A DNA stretch of 7,001 nucleotides from an uncultured Lysobacterales bacterium (GCA_937995275.1 CALKKN010000362.1:1-7001); one strand, 5' to 3'. Positions 1-6,776 are shown, numbered from the stretch's first letter. The notes: generated from the sequence alone by a model not told the origin. Translations and numbers: made by a program.

Positions 1-447
1 GAACGCGGCCAGTCCGAAGCCATCGCCCGCAACCTGGAGGTGATGTCGCGCCTGCCGGTACCCATCATCTGCACGATCATCGGCGAGGGCGGATCCGGCG
101 GCGCGCTCGCAATCGGTGTCGGAGACCGCGTCAACATGCTGGAATACAGCACCTATTCGGTGATTTCGCCAGAAGGATGCGCCTCGATCCTGTGGAAGGA
201 TGCGGCCAACGCCGAGGATGCCGCGACGGCGCTGGGCATCACCTCCGGCAGTCTCAGGAAACTCGGACTCGTCAACGACGTGATCAAGGAACCGTTGGGC
301 GGCGCCCACAAGGAACCTGACGAAGTCGCCGGGCGGATCGCCGATTGCCTGGAAGAACAACTCGAAGAGCTGGCCGGGCTGACCAGTGACGAACTGCTCG
401 ATCAGCGCTACCAGCGTCTCCTTTCCCATGGCGAATTCCAGGACTGA
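1..447 (+). CDS. accA: Acetyl-CoA carboxylase carboxyltransferase subunit alpha, C-terminal part (5' end outside window)
   Basis: AccA pairs with AccD to form the carboxyltransferase half of cytoplasmic acetyl-CoA carboxylase. It moves the carboxyl group from carboxybiotin to acetyl-CoA to give malonyl-CoA, the first committed step of fatty acid synthesis. The reading frame is open from base 1 and gives 148 residues, about the last half of a protein that is usually near 315-320 residues. The visible start [12 protein letters not shown] and the glycine-rich [15 protein letters not shown] (residues 28-42) are signature AccA stretches, as is the following [17 protein letters not shown]. The end ([11 protein letters not shown]) also matches the family's usual C-terminus, so the gene is complete at its 3' end. 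Its stop lies 15 bases before tilS on the same strand. An accA-tilS order is familiar in gammaproteobacteria. The methionine near base 40 is internal and not a start. Confidence 0.97.
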   Translation, partial: ERGQSEAIARNLEVMSRLPVPIICTIIGEGGSGGALAIGVGDRVNMLEYSTYSVISPEGCASILWKDAANAEDAATALGITSGSLRKLGLVNDVIKEPLGGAHKEPDEVAGRIADCLEEQLEELAGLTSDELLDQRYQRLLSHGEFQD

Positions 448-462
448 TCGCACGGCCAACAG

Positions 463-1818
463 GTGAACGCTGCCCCGGCAACATTCTGCGGCGAGCAACT
501 GCTGGCCAGCCTGGCGCGGCTTCCCACGCCTGAAAAATACTGGATCGGGTTCAGCGGCGGCGCCGATTCGACCGCTCTGCTGCAAGCCATGCACGAGCGC
601 CGTCACGAGCTGCCCGCGCCGATCCATGCCCTGCACTTTCACCACGGTCTGCAGTCGGAAGCCGACGCCTGGCAGGAGCACTGCAGGTCCTTTTGCGCCG
701 CTCGGGAAATTCCATACCTGACGGAGCGCCTCGACATCGATCGGTCGTCGCGCCACAGTCCGGAGGAGGCCGCGCGCAACAGCCGCTACCGTGCGGTCGC
801 GCGCATCCTGGGCGGGCAGGAGATGTACCTGACGGCACATCATGCCGAGGATCTGGCGGAGACCCTGTTTCTCAACCTGATACGGGGCAGCGGCATCGAG
901 GGGCTCGCCGGCATACCGGTGTTGCGGACACTGGACCATGGCTGGGTTGCCCGGCCCCTGCTCGAAAAACACCGCGCCGATCTGGAAGCTTTCCTGCGCA
1001 CGCGCGACATCGGCTGGCTCGACGATCCTTCCAACGCGGACACGGCCTTTGACCGCAACTACCTGCGGCGCGAGTTGTTTCCGATACTGGAACAACGCTG
1101 GCCGGGCATGGCGCAGCGCCTGTCGCGAACGGCCCGCAACGCGCGGATTTCGGCCGGCGCCATGGCAATGTTCATCGAAAGCCAGTCCGGCGACCTGATT
1201 CGGGACCGGTTCAAGATGCCGGTCCACAAGCTGCTGAAACTCGACCCGGAGATGCAGACTCTGATCCTGCGCCAGTGGCTGCGCCGGCATGAAATTCCGA
1301 TGTTGCCGGAGCAACGCCTGCGGGAATTCCTGCAACAACTTGCGGAGGCCAGCGTCGACAGCCGGGCGGAAGTCCAGTGGGAAGACTGGATGATCAAGCA
1401 CTACCAGCTCGATCTGTGGCTGCATCGGCGCAAACCGTTCCCGGGGTGCCCGGCGATGCCCTGGCGTGACAGAATGGAGGTGGAGCTGGGGCCGGACAGT
1501 GGCCAGATCGCCCTGCTCGGCCCACCGACTCGCGTGCCGGACGGTTGGCTGGTGCGGGCCAGGCAACCCGGGGACAGCATCCGCGTCCAGCCGCACGGCT
1601 CCAGTCAGAAGCTCAAGCGTTTTTTCCAGGCGGCATCCGTGCCGCCCTGGCTGAGGCCGGGCGTGCCGGTCCTGGAATGGGACGGTGAACCCGTGGCGCT
1701 CGGCGACTGGATACTCGGCCACCGCCTGCGGGCCTGGTTGATGGAGCACGGGCTCGAGTATCGCTGGAACCCGGCCGATCCGGTACTGAGCCGGGTGCGC
1801 GCAGACTGTCAGCCCTGA
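463..1818 (+). CDS. tilS: tRNA(Ile)-lysidine synthetase TilS
   Basis: TilS uses ATP and lysine to convert the wobble cytidine-34 of the CAU-anticodon tRNA-Ile2 into lysidine. The tRNA then reads AUA and is charged with isoleucine; the enzyme is normally essential. The 451-residue product is close to the roughly 430 of E. coli. The PP-loop ATP site SGGADS is at residues 31-36. A second conserved block begins with HH at 126-127 and runs HHAEDLAETLFLNLIRGSG. The C-terminal TilS domain is recognisable from about residue 365 (VRARQPGDSIRVQP, then KLKRFFQAASVPPWLR and a late DWILGHR). The start is GTG, 15 bases after the accA stop; no other start precedes the PP-loop in frame. There is no clear Shine-Dalgarno, only an AGG touching the GTG, so translation may be partly coupled to accA. 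Confidence 0.96.
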   Translation: MNAAPATFCGEQLLASLARLPTPEKYWIGFSGGADSTALLQAMHERRHELPAPIHALHFHHGLQSEADAWQEHCRSFCAAREIPYLTERLDIDRSSRHSPEEAARNSRYRAVARILGGQEMYLTAHHAEDLAETLFLNLIRGSGIEGLAGIPVLRTLDHGWVARPLLEKHRADLEAFLRTRDIGWLDDPSNADTAFDRNYLRRELFPILEQRWPGMAQRLSRTARNARISAGAMAMFIESQSGDLIRDRFKMPVHKLLKLDPEMQTLILRQWLRRHEIPMLPEQRLREFLQQLAEASVDSRAEVQWEDWMIKHYQLDLWLHRRKPFPGCPAMPWRDRMEVELGPDSGQIALLGPPTRVPDGWLVRARQPGDSIRVQPHGSSQKLKRFFQAASVPPWLRPGVPVLEWDGEPVALGDWILGHRLRAWLMEHGLEYRWNPADPVLSRVRADCQP

Positions 1819-1883
1819 CCCCGACGACGTGGCCGGGAGGGACGGCCCGCCTTGAACCTGTACCACAACGTAGAACTGTCGAT

Positions 1884-2123
1884 ATGACCAAAAAGACCGA
1901 ACAACTGCCCGATTTCGAAGAAGCTCTCAAGGAACTCGAAGCGCTTGTCGAGCAACTGGAATCGGGGGACCTGAACCTCGACCAGTCGCTCAAACAATTT
2001 CAACGCGGCATCGAGCTGACCCGCCATTGCCAGGGTGTCCTGGAGCAGGCCCAGCAGACCGTGGAACAACTGATCGACCCCGAAGACGAGGGTTCGGCCG
2101 CACCGTTCGATACCGGTGACTGA
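1884..2123 (+). CDS. xseB: Exodeoxyribonuclease VII small subunit
   Basis: XseB is the small subunit of exonuclease VII. Several copies bind one XseA to form a cytoplasmic nuclease that degrades single-stranded DNA in both directions. The 79-residue product is typical in length. It shows the family pattern of two helices: FEEALKELEALVEQLESGDLNLDQSLKQ (about residues 11-38), followed by QRGIELTRHCQGVLEQAQQTVEQL, with an acidic, variable tail. The ATG lies 65 bases after the tilS stop. There is no convincing Shine-Dalgarno before it (aactgtcgat), and I see no good promoter in the gap. The end overlaps the ispA start by 8 bases. The xseB-ispA-dxs order is the same as in E. coli. The partner xseA is not in the window, as expected because it usually sits elsewhere. 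Confidence 0.96.
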   Translation: MTKKTEQLPDFEEALKELEALVEQLESGDLNLDQSLKQFQRGIELTRHCQGVLEQAQQTVEQLIDPEDEGSAAPFDTGD

Positions 2124-3003
2124 CCCTGCCACCGAAATCTCGGCCTGGCAGCGCCGCGTCGAAGCCGGGCTGGAGAAATATCTCCCCGGCGAACACTGCG
2201 TGCCGGCGACGTTGCACCGGGCGATGCGTTATTCCGCGCTGGCTGGCGGCAAACGTTTCCGCCCGCTATTGGTTTACGCGACGGGCAAGACTCTCGATCT
2301 GGAACCTGAGCGGCTCGATCCGATAGCCGTGGCCATCGAGCTTATCCACGCCTACTCCCTGATCCACGACGACCTGCCCGCCATGGACGATGACGATCTG
2401 CGGCGCGGCCGCCCTACCTGCCACCGAGCCTTCGACGAGGCCACCGCCATTCTGGCCGGGGACGCCCTGCAGGCGCTGGCGTTCGACGTGCTGGCCCGTG
2501 ACCTGCCCACCGCCGCGAGTAAGAACGGCCTGGCTGTGATCCACGAGATTGCGCAAGCGTGCGGATCGGGCGGGATGGCCGGCGGCCAGGCGCTCGACCT
2601 GGGCGCAGTGGGCCGGCAACTGGGGGAAGCCGAACTCAGGAACATGCACCGGCTGAAAACCGGCGCCCTGATCCGCGCCTCGGTCACGACACCCTGCCTG
2701 TTGGCCGGCGCCGACGCCGCCACGCTGCGGCACGCCTCGGTATTCGGCGAGTGTGTCGGCCTCGCGTTCCAGATCTACGACGATATCCTCGACGTCGCCG
2801 GCAACAGCGCCGTGACCGGCAAGAGCACCCAGGCAGACGCGGCGCTGGACAAACCGACCTTCGTCTCGATTCTCGGCATGGACGAATCCCATAAAGAGGC
2901 CCGGGACTTGCGTGACCAGGCCATTCGCTGCCTCGAACATATGCCCGGTGACACGACGACATTGGCATGGCTGGCCGATTACGTGGTCAGCCGGGACCGA
3001 TAG
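2116..3003 (+). CDS. ispA: Farnesyl diphosphate synthase (geranyltranstransferase)
   Basis: IspA condenses DMAPP with IPP to geranyl diphosphate and then adds a second IPP to give farnesyl diphosphate. FPP is the precursor of ubiquinone side chains, undecaprenyl phosphate and other isoprenoids. The 295-residue product has the bacterial (type II) trans-prenyltransferase layout. GGKRFRP at 44-50 binds IPP. The first aspartate-rich motif has the six-residue form DDLPAMD (85-91), preceded by HAYSLIH. The second is DDILD (222-226). KTGALI, near 180, is also conserved. The start is GTG at 2116, inside the end of xseB (8-base overlap). It gives an N-terminus that aligns with E. coli IspA up to the GGKR motif, and the next methionine (residue 37) would cut into the conserved region. 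No strong Shine-Dalgarno is visible, which points to translational coupling with xseB. A longer-chain synthase such as GGPP synthase is less likely given the HAYSLIHDDLPAMDDDDLRRG match. Confidence 0.95.
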   Translation: MTDPATEISAWQRRVEAGLEKYLPGEHCVPATLHRAMRYSALAGGKRFRPLLVYATGKTLDLEPERLDPIAVAIELIHAYSLIHDDLPAMDDDDLRRGRPTCHRAFDEATAILAGDALQALAFDVLARDLPTAASKNGLAVIHEIAQACGSGGMAGGQALDLGAVGRQLGEAELRNMHRLKTGALIRASVTTPCLLAGADAATLRHASVFGECVGLAFQIYDDILDVAGNSAVTGKSTQADAALDKPTFVSILGMDESHKEARDLRDQAIRCLEHMPGDTTTLAWLADYVVSRDR

Positions 3004-3035
3004 CGTTGCGCTCGCGGCATGGCTAGAATGTAAGG

Positions 3036-4937
3036 ATGAATTCGGAGATTTATCCTCTGTTGGACAGAATCGGGAGTCCCGCGGACCTGCGGAAACTCGA
3101 CGAGGAACTGCTGCCGCAACTGGCGGACGAACTGCGCAGTTATCTGATTGCCTCGGTCGCCACCAGTGGGGGACACTTCGGTGCGGGCCTCGGCTGCATC
3201 GAACTGACCGTCGCGCTGCATTACCTGTACGACACGCCGCACGACCGCATCGTCTGGGACGTCGGTCACCAGGCCTACCCGCACAAGATCCTGTGCGAGC
3301 GGGCCGGGCGCATCACGACCATCAAAAAGCACATGGGCCTGGCGCCTTTCCCCAAGCGCGAGGAGAGCGAGTACGACACCTTCGGCACCGGCCACTCGTC
3401 GACCTCGATCAGTGCGGCGCTCGGCATGGCCGCCGCAGCGGCTTTGAAAGATGAAGACCGCAAGTGCGTGGCGGTCATCGGGGATGGCGCCATGACCGCC
3501 GGTCTGGCCTACGAGGCGCTGAACCACGGCGGCGACCTGGATACCAACCTGCTGGTCGTGCTCAACGAGAACCAGATGTCGATCTCGCCCAATGTCGGCG
3601 CCATCACCAAGATGCTGGGACGGCTGATGAGCGGGCCGACCGTCACCGGCATTCGCGAGCGCGGCAAACGCATGATGCGGCGCGATTCGCGAATGTGGCG
3701 CTTCATGAGCCGCTGGGAGGAGCACGTCAAAGGCATGGTCATGCCGAGCACGCTGTTCGAGGAGCTCGGCTTCAATTACCTCGGGCCGATCGACGGCCAC
3801 GACCTGCCGACGCTGATCCGCACCATCCGCACCGCCCGCGGCGTGGACGGCCCGAACCTGCTCCACATCATCACCGAAAAAGGCAAGGGGTACGGGCCCG
3901 CGGAGAAGGATCCGGTCAAGTACCATGCGGTCACGCCGTTCGACCCGGAAAAAGGCGTGGAGGCCAAGGCCCCGCCGCCGCGGCCCAGGCCATCGTATAC
4001 CGAGGTGTTCGGCCAATGGCTGTGCGACATGGCCGAACAGGACGCCAGCCTGATGGCGATCACCCCGGCCATGCGGGAAGGCTCGGGCATGGTGGAGTTC
4101 CATGAGCGGTTCCCGGACCGTTACTACGACGTGGGGATCGCCGAGCAGCACGCGGTGACCCTCGCCGCCGGCATGGCCTGCGAAAACATGCACCCGGTCG
4201 TCGCCATCTACAGCACGTTTCTCCAGCGGGCCTATGACCAGCTCGTCCATGACGTCGCGCTGCAGAACCTGCCCGTGCTGTTCGCCATCGACCGGGCCGG
4301 CCTGGTGGGCCCGGACGGCCCGACGCACGCAGGCAGTTTCGATCTGAGCTTCATGCGCTGCATCCCCAACATGGTCATCATGGCGCCCGCCGACGAAAAC
4401 GAATGCCGGCAGATGCTGTACACGGGTTTCCGGCATCCCGGGCCCGCCGCGGTACGCTACCCGCGAGGGCGTGGCCCGGGCGTCCTGCCCGAGAAGGAGA
4501 TGCAGGAAATTCCACTTGGCCATTCCCGGACCGTTCGGCGCGGAAGGGAGGTTGCAATCCTGGCATTCGGCAGCATGGTCGAAACCTGCCGCAGCGTCGC
4601 CGACCGCCTCGATGCCACGCTGATCAACATGCGCTTTATCAAGCCCCTGGACCGGGATGCCGTGGTCGCCGCGGCACAGCGGCACGCCACTCTTGTGACT
4701 GTCGAAGAGAATGCGGTCGCGGGCGGCGCCGGCAGCGGTGTCAACGAACTGCTGGCGGCAGAAGGCCTGGCCACGCCGGTGCTCAACCTCGGTCTGGAAG
4801 ACCATTTCGTCCAGCACGGCACCCGCGAGGAGTGTCTGCACATGGCCGGTCTGCATGCCGAGGGCATCACGGCGCGCATCGTCCGGTACGTGGGCAGCGT
4901 GGGGCCCGCGTCCCTGCAGGAGAGCGCTGTCCGCTAG
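3036..4937 (+). CDS. dxs: 1-deoxy-D-xylulose-5-phosphate synthase
   Basis: Dxs is a thiamine-diphosphate enzyme that joins pyruvate and glyceraldehyde-3-phosphate, with loss of CO2, to make DXP. DXP is the entry point of the MEP isoprenoid pathway and also a precursor for thiamine and pyridoxal. The 633-residue product is slightly longer than the 620 of E. coli. GDGAMTAG (149-156) followed by N177 forms the ThDP-magnesium site. H47 lies in [20 protein letters not shown] holds E370, FLQRAYDQ holds R398, [17 protein letters not shown] holds R420 and H431, and [19 protein letters not shown] is the C-terminal domain signature. The ATG at 3036 is the only upstream start: an in-frame TAG lies 12 bases before it. 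AAGG abuts the ATG, an unusually short spacing. One oddity is that the usual NDN(D/E)MSIS reads NENQMSIS (177-184). The stop overlaps the convergent gene's stop. Confidence 0.98.
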   Translation: MNSEIYPLLDRIGSPADLRKLDEELLPQLADELRSYLIASVATSGGHFGAGLGCIELTVALHYLYDTPHDRIVWDVGHQAYPHKILCERAGRITTIKKHMGLAPFPKREESEYDTFGTGHSSTSISAALGMAAAAALKDEDRKCVAVIGDGAMTAGLAYEALNHGGDLDTNLLVVLNENQMSISPNVGAITKMLGRLMSGPTVTGIRERGKRMMRRDSRMWRFMSRWEEHVKGMVMPSTLFEELGFNYLGPIDGHDLPTLIRTIRTARGVDGPNLLHIITEKGKGYGPAEKDPVKYHAVTPFDPEKGVEAKAPPPRPRPSYTEVFGQWLCDMAEQDASLMAITPAMREGSGMVEFHERFPDRYYDVGIAEQHAVTLAAGMACENMHPVVAIYSTFLQRAYDQLVHDVALQNLPVLFAIDRAGLVGPDGPTHAGSFDLSFMRCIPNMVIMAPADENECRQMLYTGFRHPGPAAVRYPRGRGPGVLPEKEMQEIPLGHSRTVRRGREVAILAFGSMVETCRSVADRLDATLINMRFIKPLDRDAVVAAAQRHATLVTVEENAVAGGAGSGVNELLAAEGLATPVLNLGLEDHFVQHGTREECLHMAGLHAEGITARIVRYVGSVGPASLQESAVR

Positions 4938-5527
4938 CCCGTTGGCTGCGCGCTGACCAGCCGGTAGGTCAGATTGATCCGCAAGCCTGTCGGTTTCCGT
5001 GTGCGCGGCAGCGCATGCTGGAAGCGGCGTTGACTGTCGCCCTTCATCAGCAGCAGGCTGCCGTGCTCCAGCGTTATACCGCTCGATCCGCCCGAAACCC
5101 CCGCCGGGCGGACCCTGGGGCGCAACAGGAATCGGCGTGCCGCGCCAAGACTCACCGAGGCGATCAGCGGCGCCGGACCGAGCTCCTCCTCGTCGTCGCT
5201 GTGCCAACCCATGCTGTCCGCGCCGTCGCGGTAGGCATTCGCCAGCACGGAGTTGAACCGGCGCCCGGTCAGGTCCTCCAGCCGACGTTTCAGTTCACGC
5301 AGCACGGGGTGCCAGGGCAAGGGGTCGAGGGTCAGGCCGCTGTAAGCGTAGACGGCTCCCGGGTCCCCATACCAGGCGGTCAGTCGGGGCTGCATTACCC
5401 ACCGCCCGAACAACCGGATCTCCTGCTGGCCCCAGTTCAACTCCCGCCGAAGCTGCTCGAGCCAGCGGTCCGCCTGAGGCGCGGGCAGAAACTCCGGGCA
5501 GTACTCGAAACACCGGGGATCCAGCAC
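4934..5527 (-). CDS. AlkB-type 2-oxoglutarate/Fe(II)-dependent dioxygenase (alkylated DNA repair)
   Basis: This looks like an AlkB family dioxygenase. The family oxidises methyl and etheno lesions (such as 1-methyladenine and 3-methylcytosine) in DNA or RNA, using Fe(II), O2 and 2-oxoglutarate, and restores the base. The 197-residue product has the full metal triad: H109 and D111 in MGWHSDDE and H171 in RFQHALPR. R183 and R189 in RINLTYR are the expected 2-oxoglutarate and substrate-side arginines. [17 protein letters not shown] and PRLTAWYGD (47-55) are typical of the small AlkB2-like bacterial group rather than of E. coli AlkB itself. A Gly/Ser-rich loop, about 143-150, looks like a small insertion. 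The start is GTG, 17 bases after the stop of the YjdF-like gene, with only a weak Shine-Dalgarno; the two are probably co-transcribed. The substrate cannot be told from the sequence. The stop overlaps the dxs stop within CTAG. Confidence 0.9.
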   Translation of the reverse strand: MLDPRCFEYCPEFLPAPQADRWLEQLRRELNWGQQEIRLFGRWVMQPRLTAWYGDPGAVYAYSGLTLDPLPWHPVLRELKRRLEDLTGRRFNSVLANAYRDGADSMGWHSDDEEELGPAPLIASVSLGAARRFLLRPRVRPAGVSGGSSGITLEHGSLLLMKGDSQRRFQHALPRTRKPTGLRINLTYRLVSAQPTG

Positions 5528-5544
5528 TTCGCCGTGTCCGCCCG

Positions 5545-6153
5545 TCAGCCGGTTGGGGCGCCGGTCAGCGACTCGATCTGCCGGTCATGCAAGCGACTCA
5601 GGGTCGCCAGCGCCAGCACCGCGCCGAGCAGCGCCAGGAACATGTCGGACTGGGTGTCCCAGACGTAACCCTGCGTACCGAGGAACGCGTCGGCAGCCTC
5701 CTCGCTCAACAGCGCCACCCACCACTCGAGCAGTTCGTAGAGTGCGCTGATCGACAGGCACAGGCTGACGACGAACAGCGAGAGCCAGCCGGTGCGGGCC
5801 AGGACGCGGTTTCGTACCAGTATTTCGCGGATGACGATGGCCGGGACGAATCCCTGGACCAGGTGGCCGAGCTTGTCGTAATTGTTCCGCGTGCCGTCCG
5901 TCCACTCTCGGACCCAATCCCCCAGCGGAACCTCGGCGTAGGTGTAATGACCGCCGATCATCAGGATGACCGCATGGGCCAGGATGAGCCAGTATGCCAG
6001 CGGCGTCAGGGGAAACCGCTGTCGGGTCGCGGCCAGCACGCCCAGCGCGAGTACTGCGGGCGAGACCTCCAGCCACCAGGTAGGATAGTCGTGCGGCTGC
6101 CAGGCCGACCAGGCCAGGACCACACAAAAAATGATCAGCCAGGCGGCGTTCAA
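5545..6153 (-). CDS. DUF2238 / YjdF-like inner membrane protein
   Basis: This is a six-helix inner membrane protein of the DUF2238 family (E. coli YjdF), whose function is not established. Hydrophobic stretches lie at about residues 4-18, 27-43, 52-68, 97-114, 122-149 and 170-186. Family signatures are DYPTWWLEVSPA (22-33), IGGHYTYAEVPLGDW (66-80), NYDKLGHLVQGF (91-102), ALYELLEWW (137-145) and DTQSDMFLALLGA (166-178). The several polar, histidine- and acid-bearing motifs (GGHYTYAE, DKLGH, YELLEW, DTQSD) suggest a conserved site in or near the membrane. The 202-residue length is about normal. The start is TTG, with an in-frame TAG directly before it, so no longer version exists; GTG at codon 11 is the next candidate and would cut into helix 1. 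The only Shine-Dalgarno (AGGA, 6 bases away) lies in the inverted-repeat element upstream. The gene sits between a stress protein gene and an AlkB-like gene, all on the same strand. Confidence 0.88.
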   Translation of the reverse strand: MNAAWLIIFCVVLAWSAWQPHDYPTWWLEVSPAVLALGVLAATRQRFPLTPLAYWLILAHAVILMIGGHYTYAEVPLGDWVREWTDGTRNNYDKLGHLVQGFVPAIVIREILVRNRVLARTGWLSLFVVSLCLSISALYELLEWWVALLSEEAADAFLGTQGYVWDTQSDMFLALLGAVLALATLSRLHDRQIESLTGAPTG

Positions 6154-6154
6154 C

Positions 6155-6171
6155 TAGTGTCCTGTTGCGTA
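6155..6171 (+). repeat. Left terminal inverted repeat of the MITE-like element
   Basis: TAGTGTCCTGTTGCGTA pairs with the right end at 6298-6314 with one mismatch at the 13th base. Read on the minus strand, it supplies AACAGGA just ahead of the TTG start of the YjdF-like gene. Confidence 0.7.
6159..6166 (-). promoter_or_regulatory. Ribosome binding site of the YjdF-like gene, inside the element's terminus
   Basis: On the minus strand the bases before the TTG start read AACAGGACACTAG, placing AGGA 6 bases upstream of the start codon. This is a normal spacing and the only Shine-Dalgarno-like match. It supports the TTG at 6153 as the start and lies wholly within the inverted repeat. Confidence 0.5.
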
Positions 6172-6225
6172 GATATCTTGCATTTCAGCGCGCCCTGCAA
6201 GGTTTCCGGGTAGGCGCGGTCTGCA

Positions 6226-6247
6226 GGCAATGGCCCGTTCCATTGCC
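6226..6247. repeat. Perfect 8-bp hairpin inside the MITE-like element
   Basis: GGCAATGG (6226-6233) and CCATTGCC (6240-6247) form a perfect 8-base-pair stem around a 6-base loop. An overlapping alternative pairs CCTGCA (6194-6199) with TGCAGG (6222-6227). There is no U-run on either strand after the stem, so it is not a standard intrinsic terminator. It could still slow transcription or protect the 3' end of the stress protein mRNA. Confidence 0.6.
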
Positions 6248-6297
6248 AAGGGCCGCGTACCAGCCGAAGGCGAAAGAAGGGAAGCGAGACTCCTACT

Positions 6298-6314
6298 TAC
6301 GGAACAGGACACTA
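6298..6314 (-). repeat. Right terminal inverted repeat of the MITE-like element
   Basis: Read on the minus strand this is TAGTGTCCTGTTCCGTA, matching the left end at 16 of 17 bases. Its first three bases on that strand (TAG) are the stop codon of the universal stress protein gene. Confidence 0.7.
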
Positions 6315-6764
6315 TTCGGCTTCGTAGACCCGGACGGCCAGCACGTCGCAACTCGAGCCGTGCAGCACGGAGTTGGCGGTCGCGCCGAGCAGCAGCTGCA
6401 CGCCCTTCTGGCCATGCGTACCCAGCACGATCAGATCCATGCCGTTTTCCTCGGCGAAACGATGAATCTCGCGCGCCGGCGTGCCGTTCAGGAAATGACG
6501 CCCCTCCTCCGGAACATCGAACCTCTCGCCGATGTCATCGAGTTTCTGCTTCAATTCCGACCGCAGATTCTCCTCGACTTCGTCCATGCCCACGAATACC
6601 GGACCGTACGGAACTACGCCCATGTAGACAGAATCCATGGGCTCCTGGACGTAGAGCAGGTGAATCTGGCCGTCCGGAGCAGCCACGTCGACGGCGCGCT
6701 TCATGATGGCCGAAGACTCACTGCTGAGATCAATCGCTACGCCAATCTTCCTGTAACCCGACAT
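6312..6764 (-). CDS. Universal stress protein (UspA family)
   Basis: This is a single-domain universal stress protein of 150 residues. The family comprises small cytoplasmic alpha/beta proteins, usually dimers, that are induced by starvation, oxidants or low oxygen; many bind ATP. The protein opens with YRKIGVAIDLSSES (nucleotide-site D12). After a central loop containing PYGPVFVG it has DLIVLGTHGQKGVQLLLGATANSVLH (110-135), ending in SCDVLAVRV. The usual nucleotide motif is G-2x-G-9x-G(S/T). Here the spacing after GTHG is 8 and the last pair is GA, so ATP binding is likely but not certain. I chose the ATG at 6764, not the one 36 bases upstream, because GGAGAG lies just before it and the conserved domain begins directly after. 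The TAG stop is the final triplet of the inverted-repeat element next to it. A divergent alcohol dehydrogenase-like gene begins 133 bases away. Confidence 0.93.
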   Translation of the reverse strand: MSGYRKIGVAIDLSSESSAIMKRAVDVAAPDGQIHLLYVQEPMDSVYMGVVPYGPVFVGMDEVEENLRSELKQKLDDIGERFDVPEEGRHFLNGTPAREIHRFAEENGMDLIVLGTHGQKGVQLLLGATANSVLHGSSCDVLAVRVYEAE

Positions 6765-6768
6765 GACA

Positions 6769-6776
6769 CTCTCCAA
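6769..6776 (-). promoter_or_regulatory. Ribosome binding site of the universal stress protein gene
   Basis: On the minus strand the sequence reads TTTTGGAGAGTGTC before the ATG at 6764, placing GGAG 6 bases from the start codon. It is the strongest Shine-Dalgarno in the window and decides the start in favour of this ATG over the one at 6800. Confidence 0.8.

Larger units (their letters stand above)
6155..6314. mobile_element. MITE-like element bounded by 17-bp inverted repeats ending in TA
   Basis: The segment begins TAGTGTCCTGTTGCGTA (6155-6171). It ends with the inverted copy at 6298-6314, whose reverse complement is TAGTGTCCTGTTCCGTA, giving 16 of 17 matching bases. Pairing breaks down on both sides of this stretch. 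If the outer TA on each side is a target duplication, the mobile part is 156 bases (6157-6312) with 15-base termini. TA duplication would fit the IS630/Tc1-mariner type of transposase, but this is inference. The interior has no plausible gene. It contains a palindrome AGATATCT (6171-6178) and a strong hairpin at 6226-6247. It fills almost all the space between the stress protein gene and the YjdF-like gene. Alternatives are a non-mobile regulatory hairpin region or a REP-like repeat; copies elsewhere in the genome would decide. Confidence 0.6.

Noticed and set aside
1819..1883. Possible terminator or promoter in the tilS-xseB gap
   Set aside because: GGCC-N9-GGCC gives only a 4-base stem with no U-run, and TTGAAC has no -10 at 16-18 bases. 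Nothing firm is present.
3024..3029. TAGAAT before dxs as a -10 promoter element
   Set aside because: No -35 lies at a workable distance (TTGCGC is only 12 bases upstream), and a start of transcription would fall on the ATG itself. Probably chance; dxs more likely shares the ispA transcript.
4945..4963. GGCTG-N9-CAGCC stem just after the dxs stop as a dxs terminator
   Set aside because: Only 5 solid base pairs, no U-run, and it lies inside the coding end of the AlkB-like gene.
2979..5207. A 742-codon open frame on the minus strand opposite dxs
   Set aside because: It lies wholly across a certain dxs gene in GC-rich DNA where antisense frames stay open by codon bias. Its product is rich in His, Arg, Gly and Ala with no domain I recognise.
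4403..5668. A 421-codon plus-strand frame across the ends of dxs, the AlkB-like gene and the YjdF-like gene
   Set aside because: It overlaps three well-supported genes in other frames and has low-complexity Arg/Gly/Ala composition; a GC-rich shadow.
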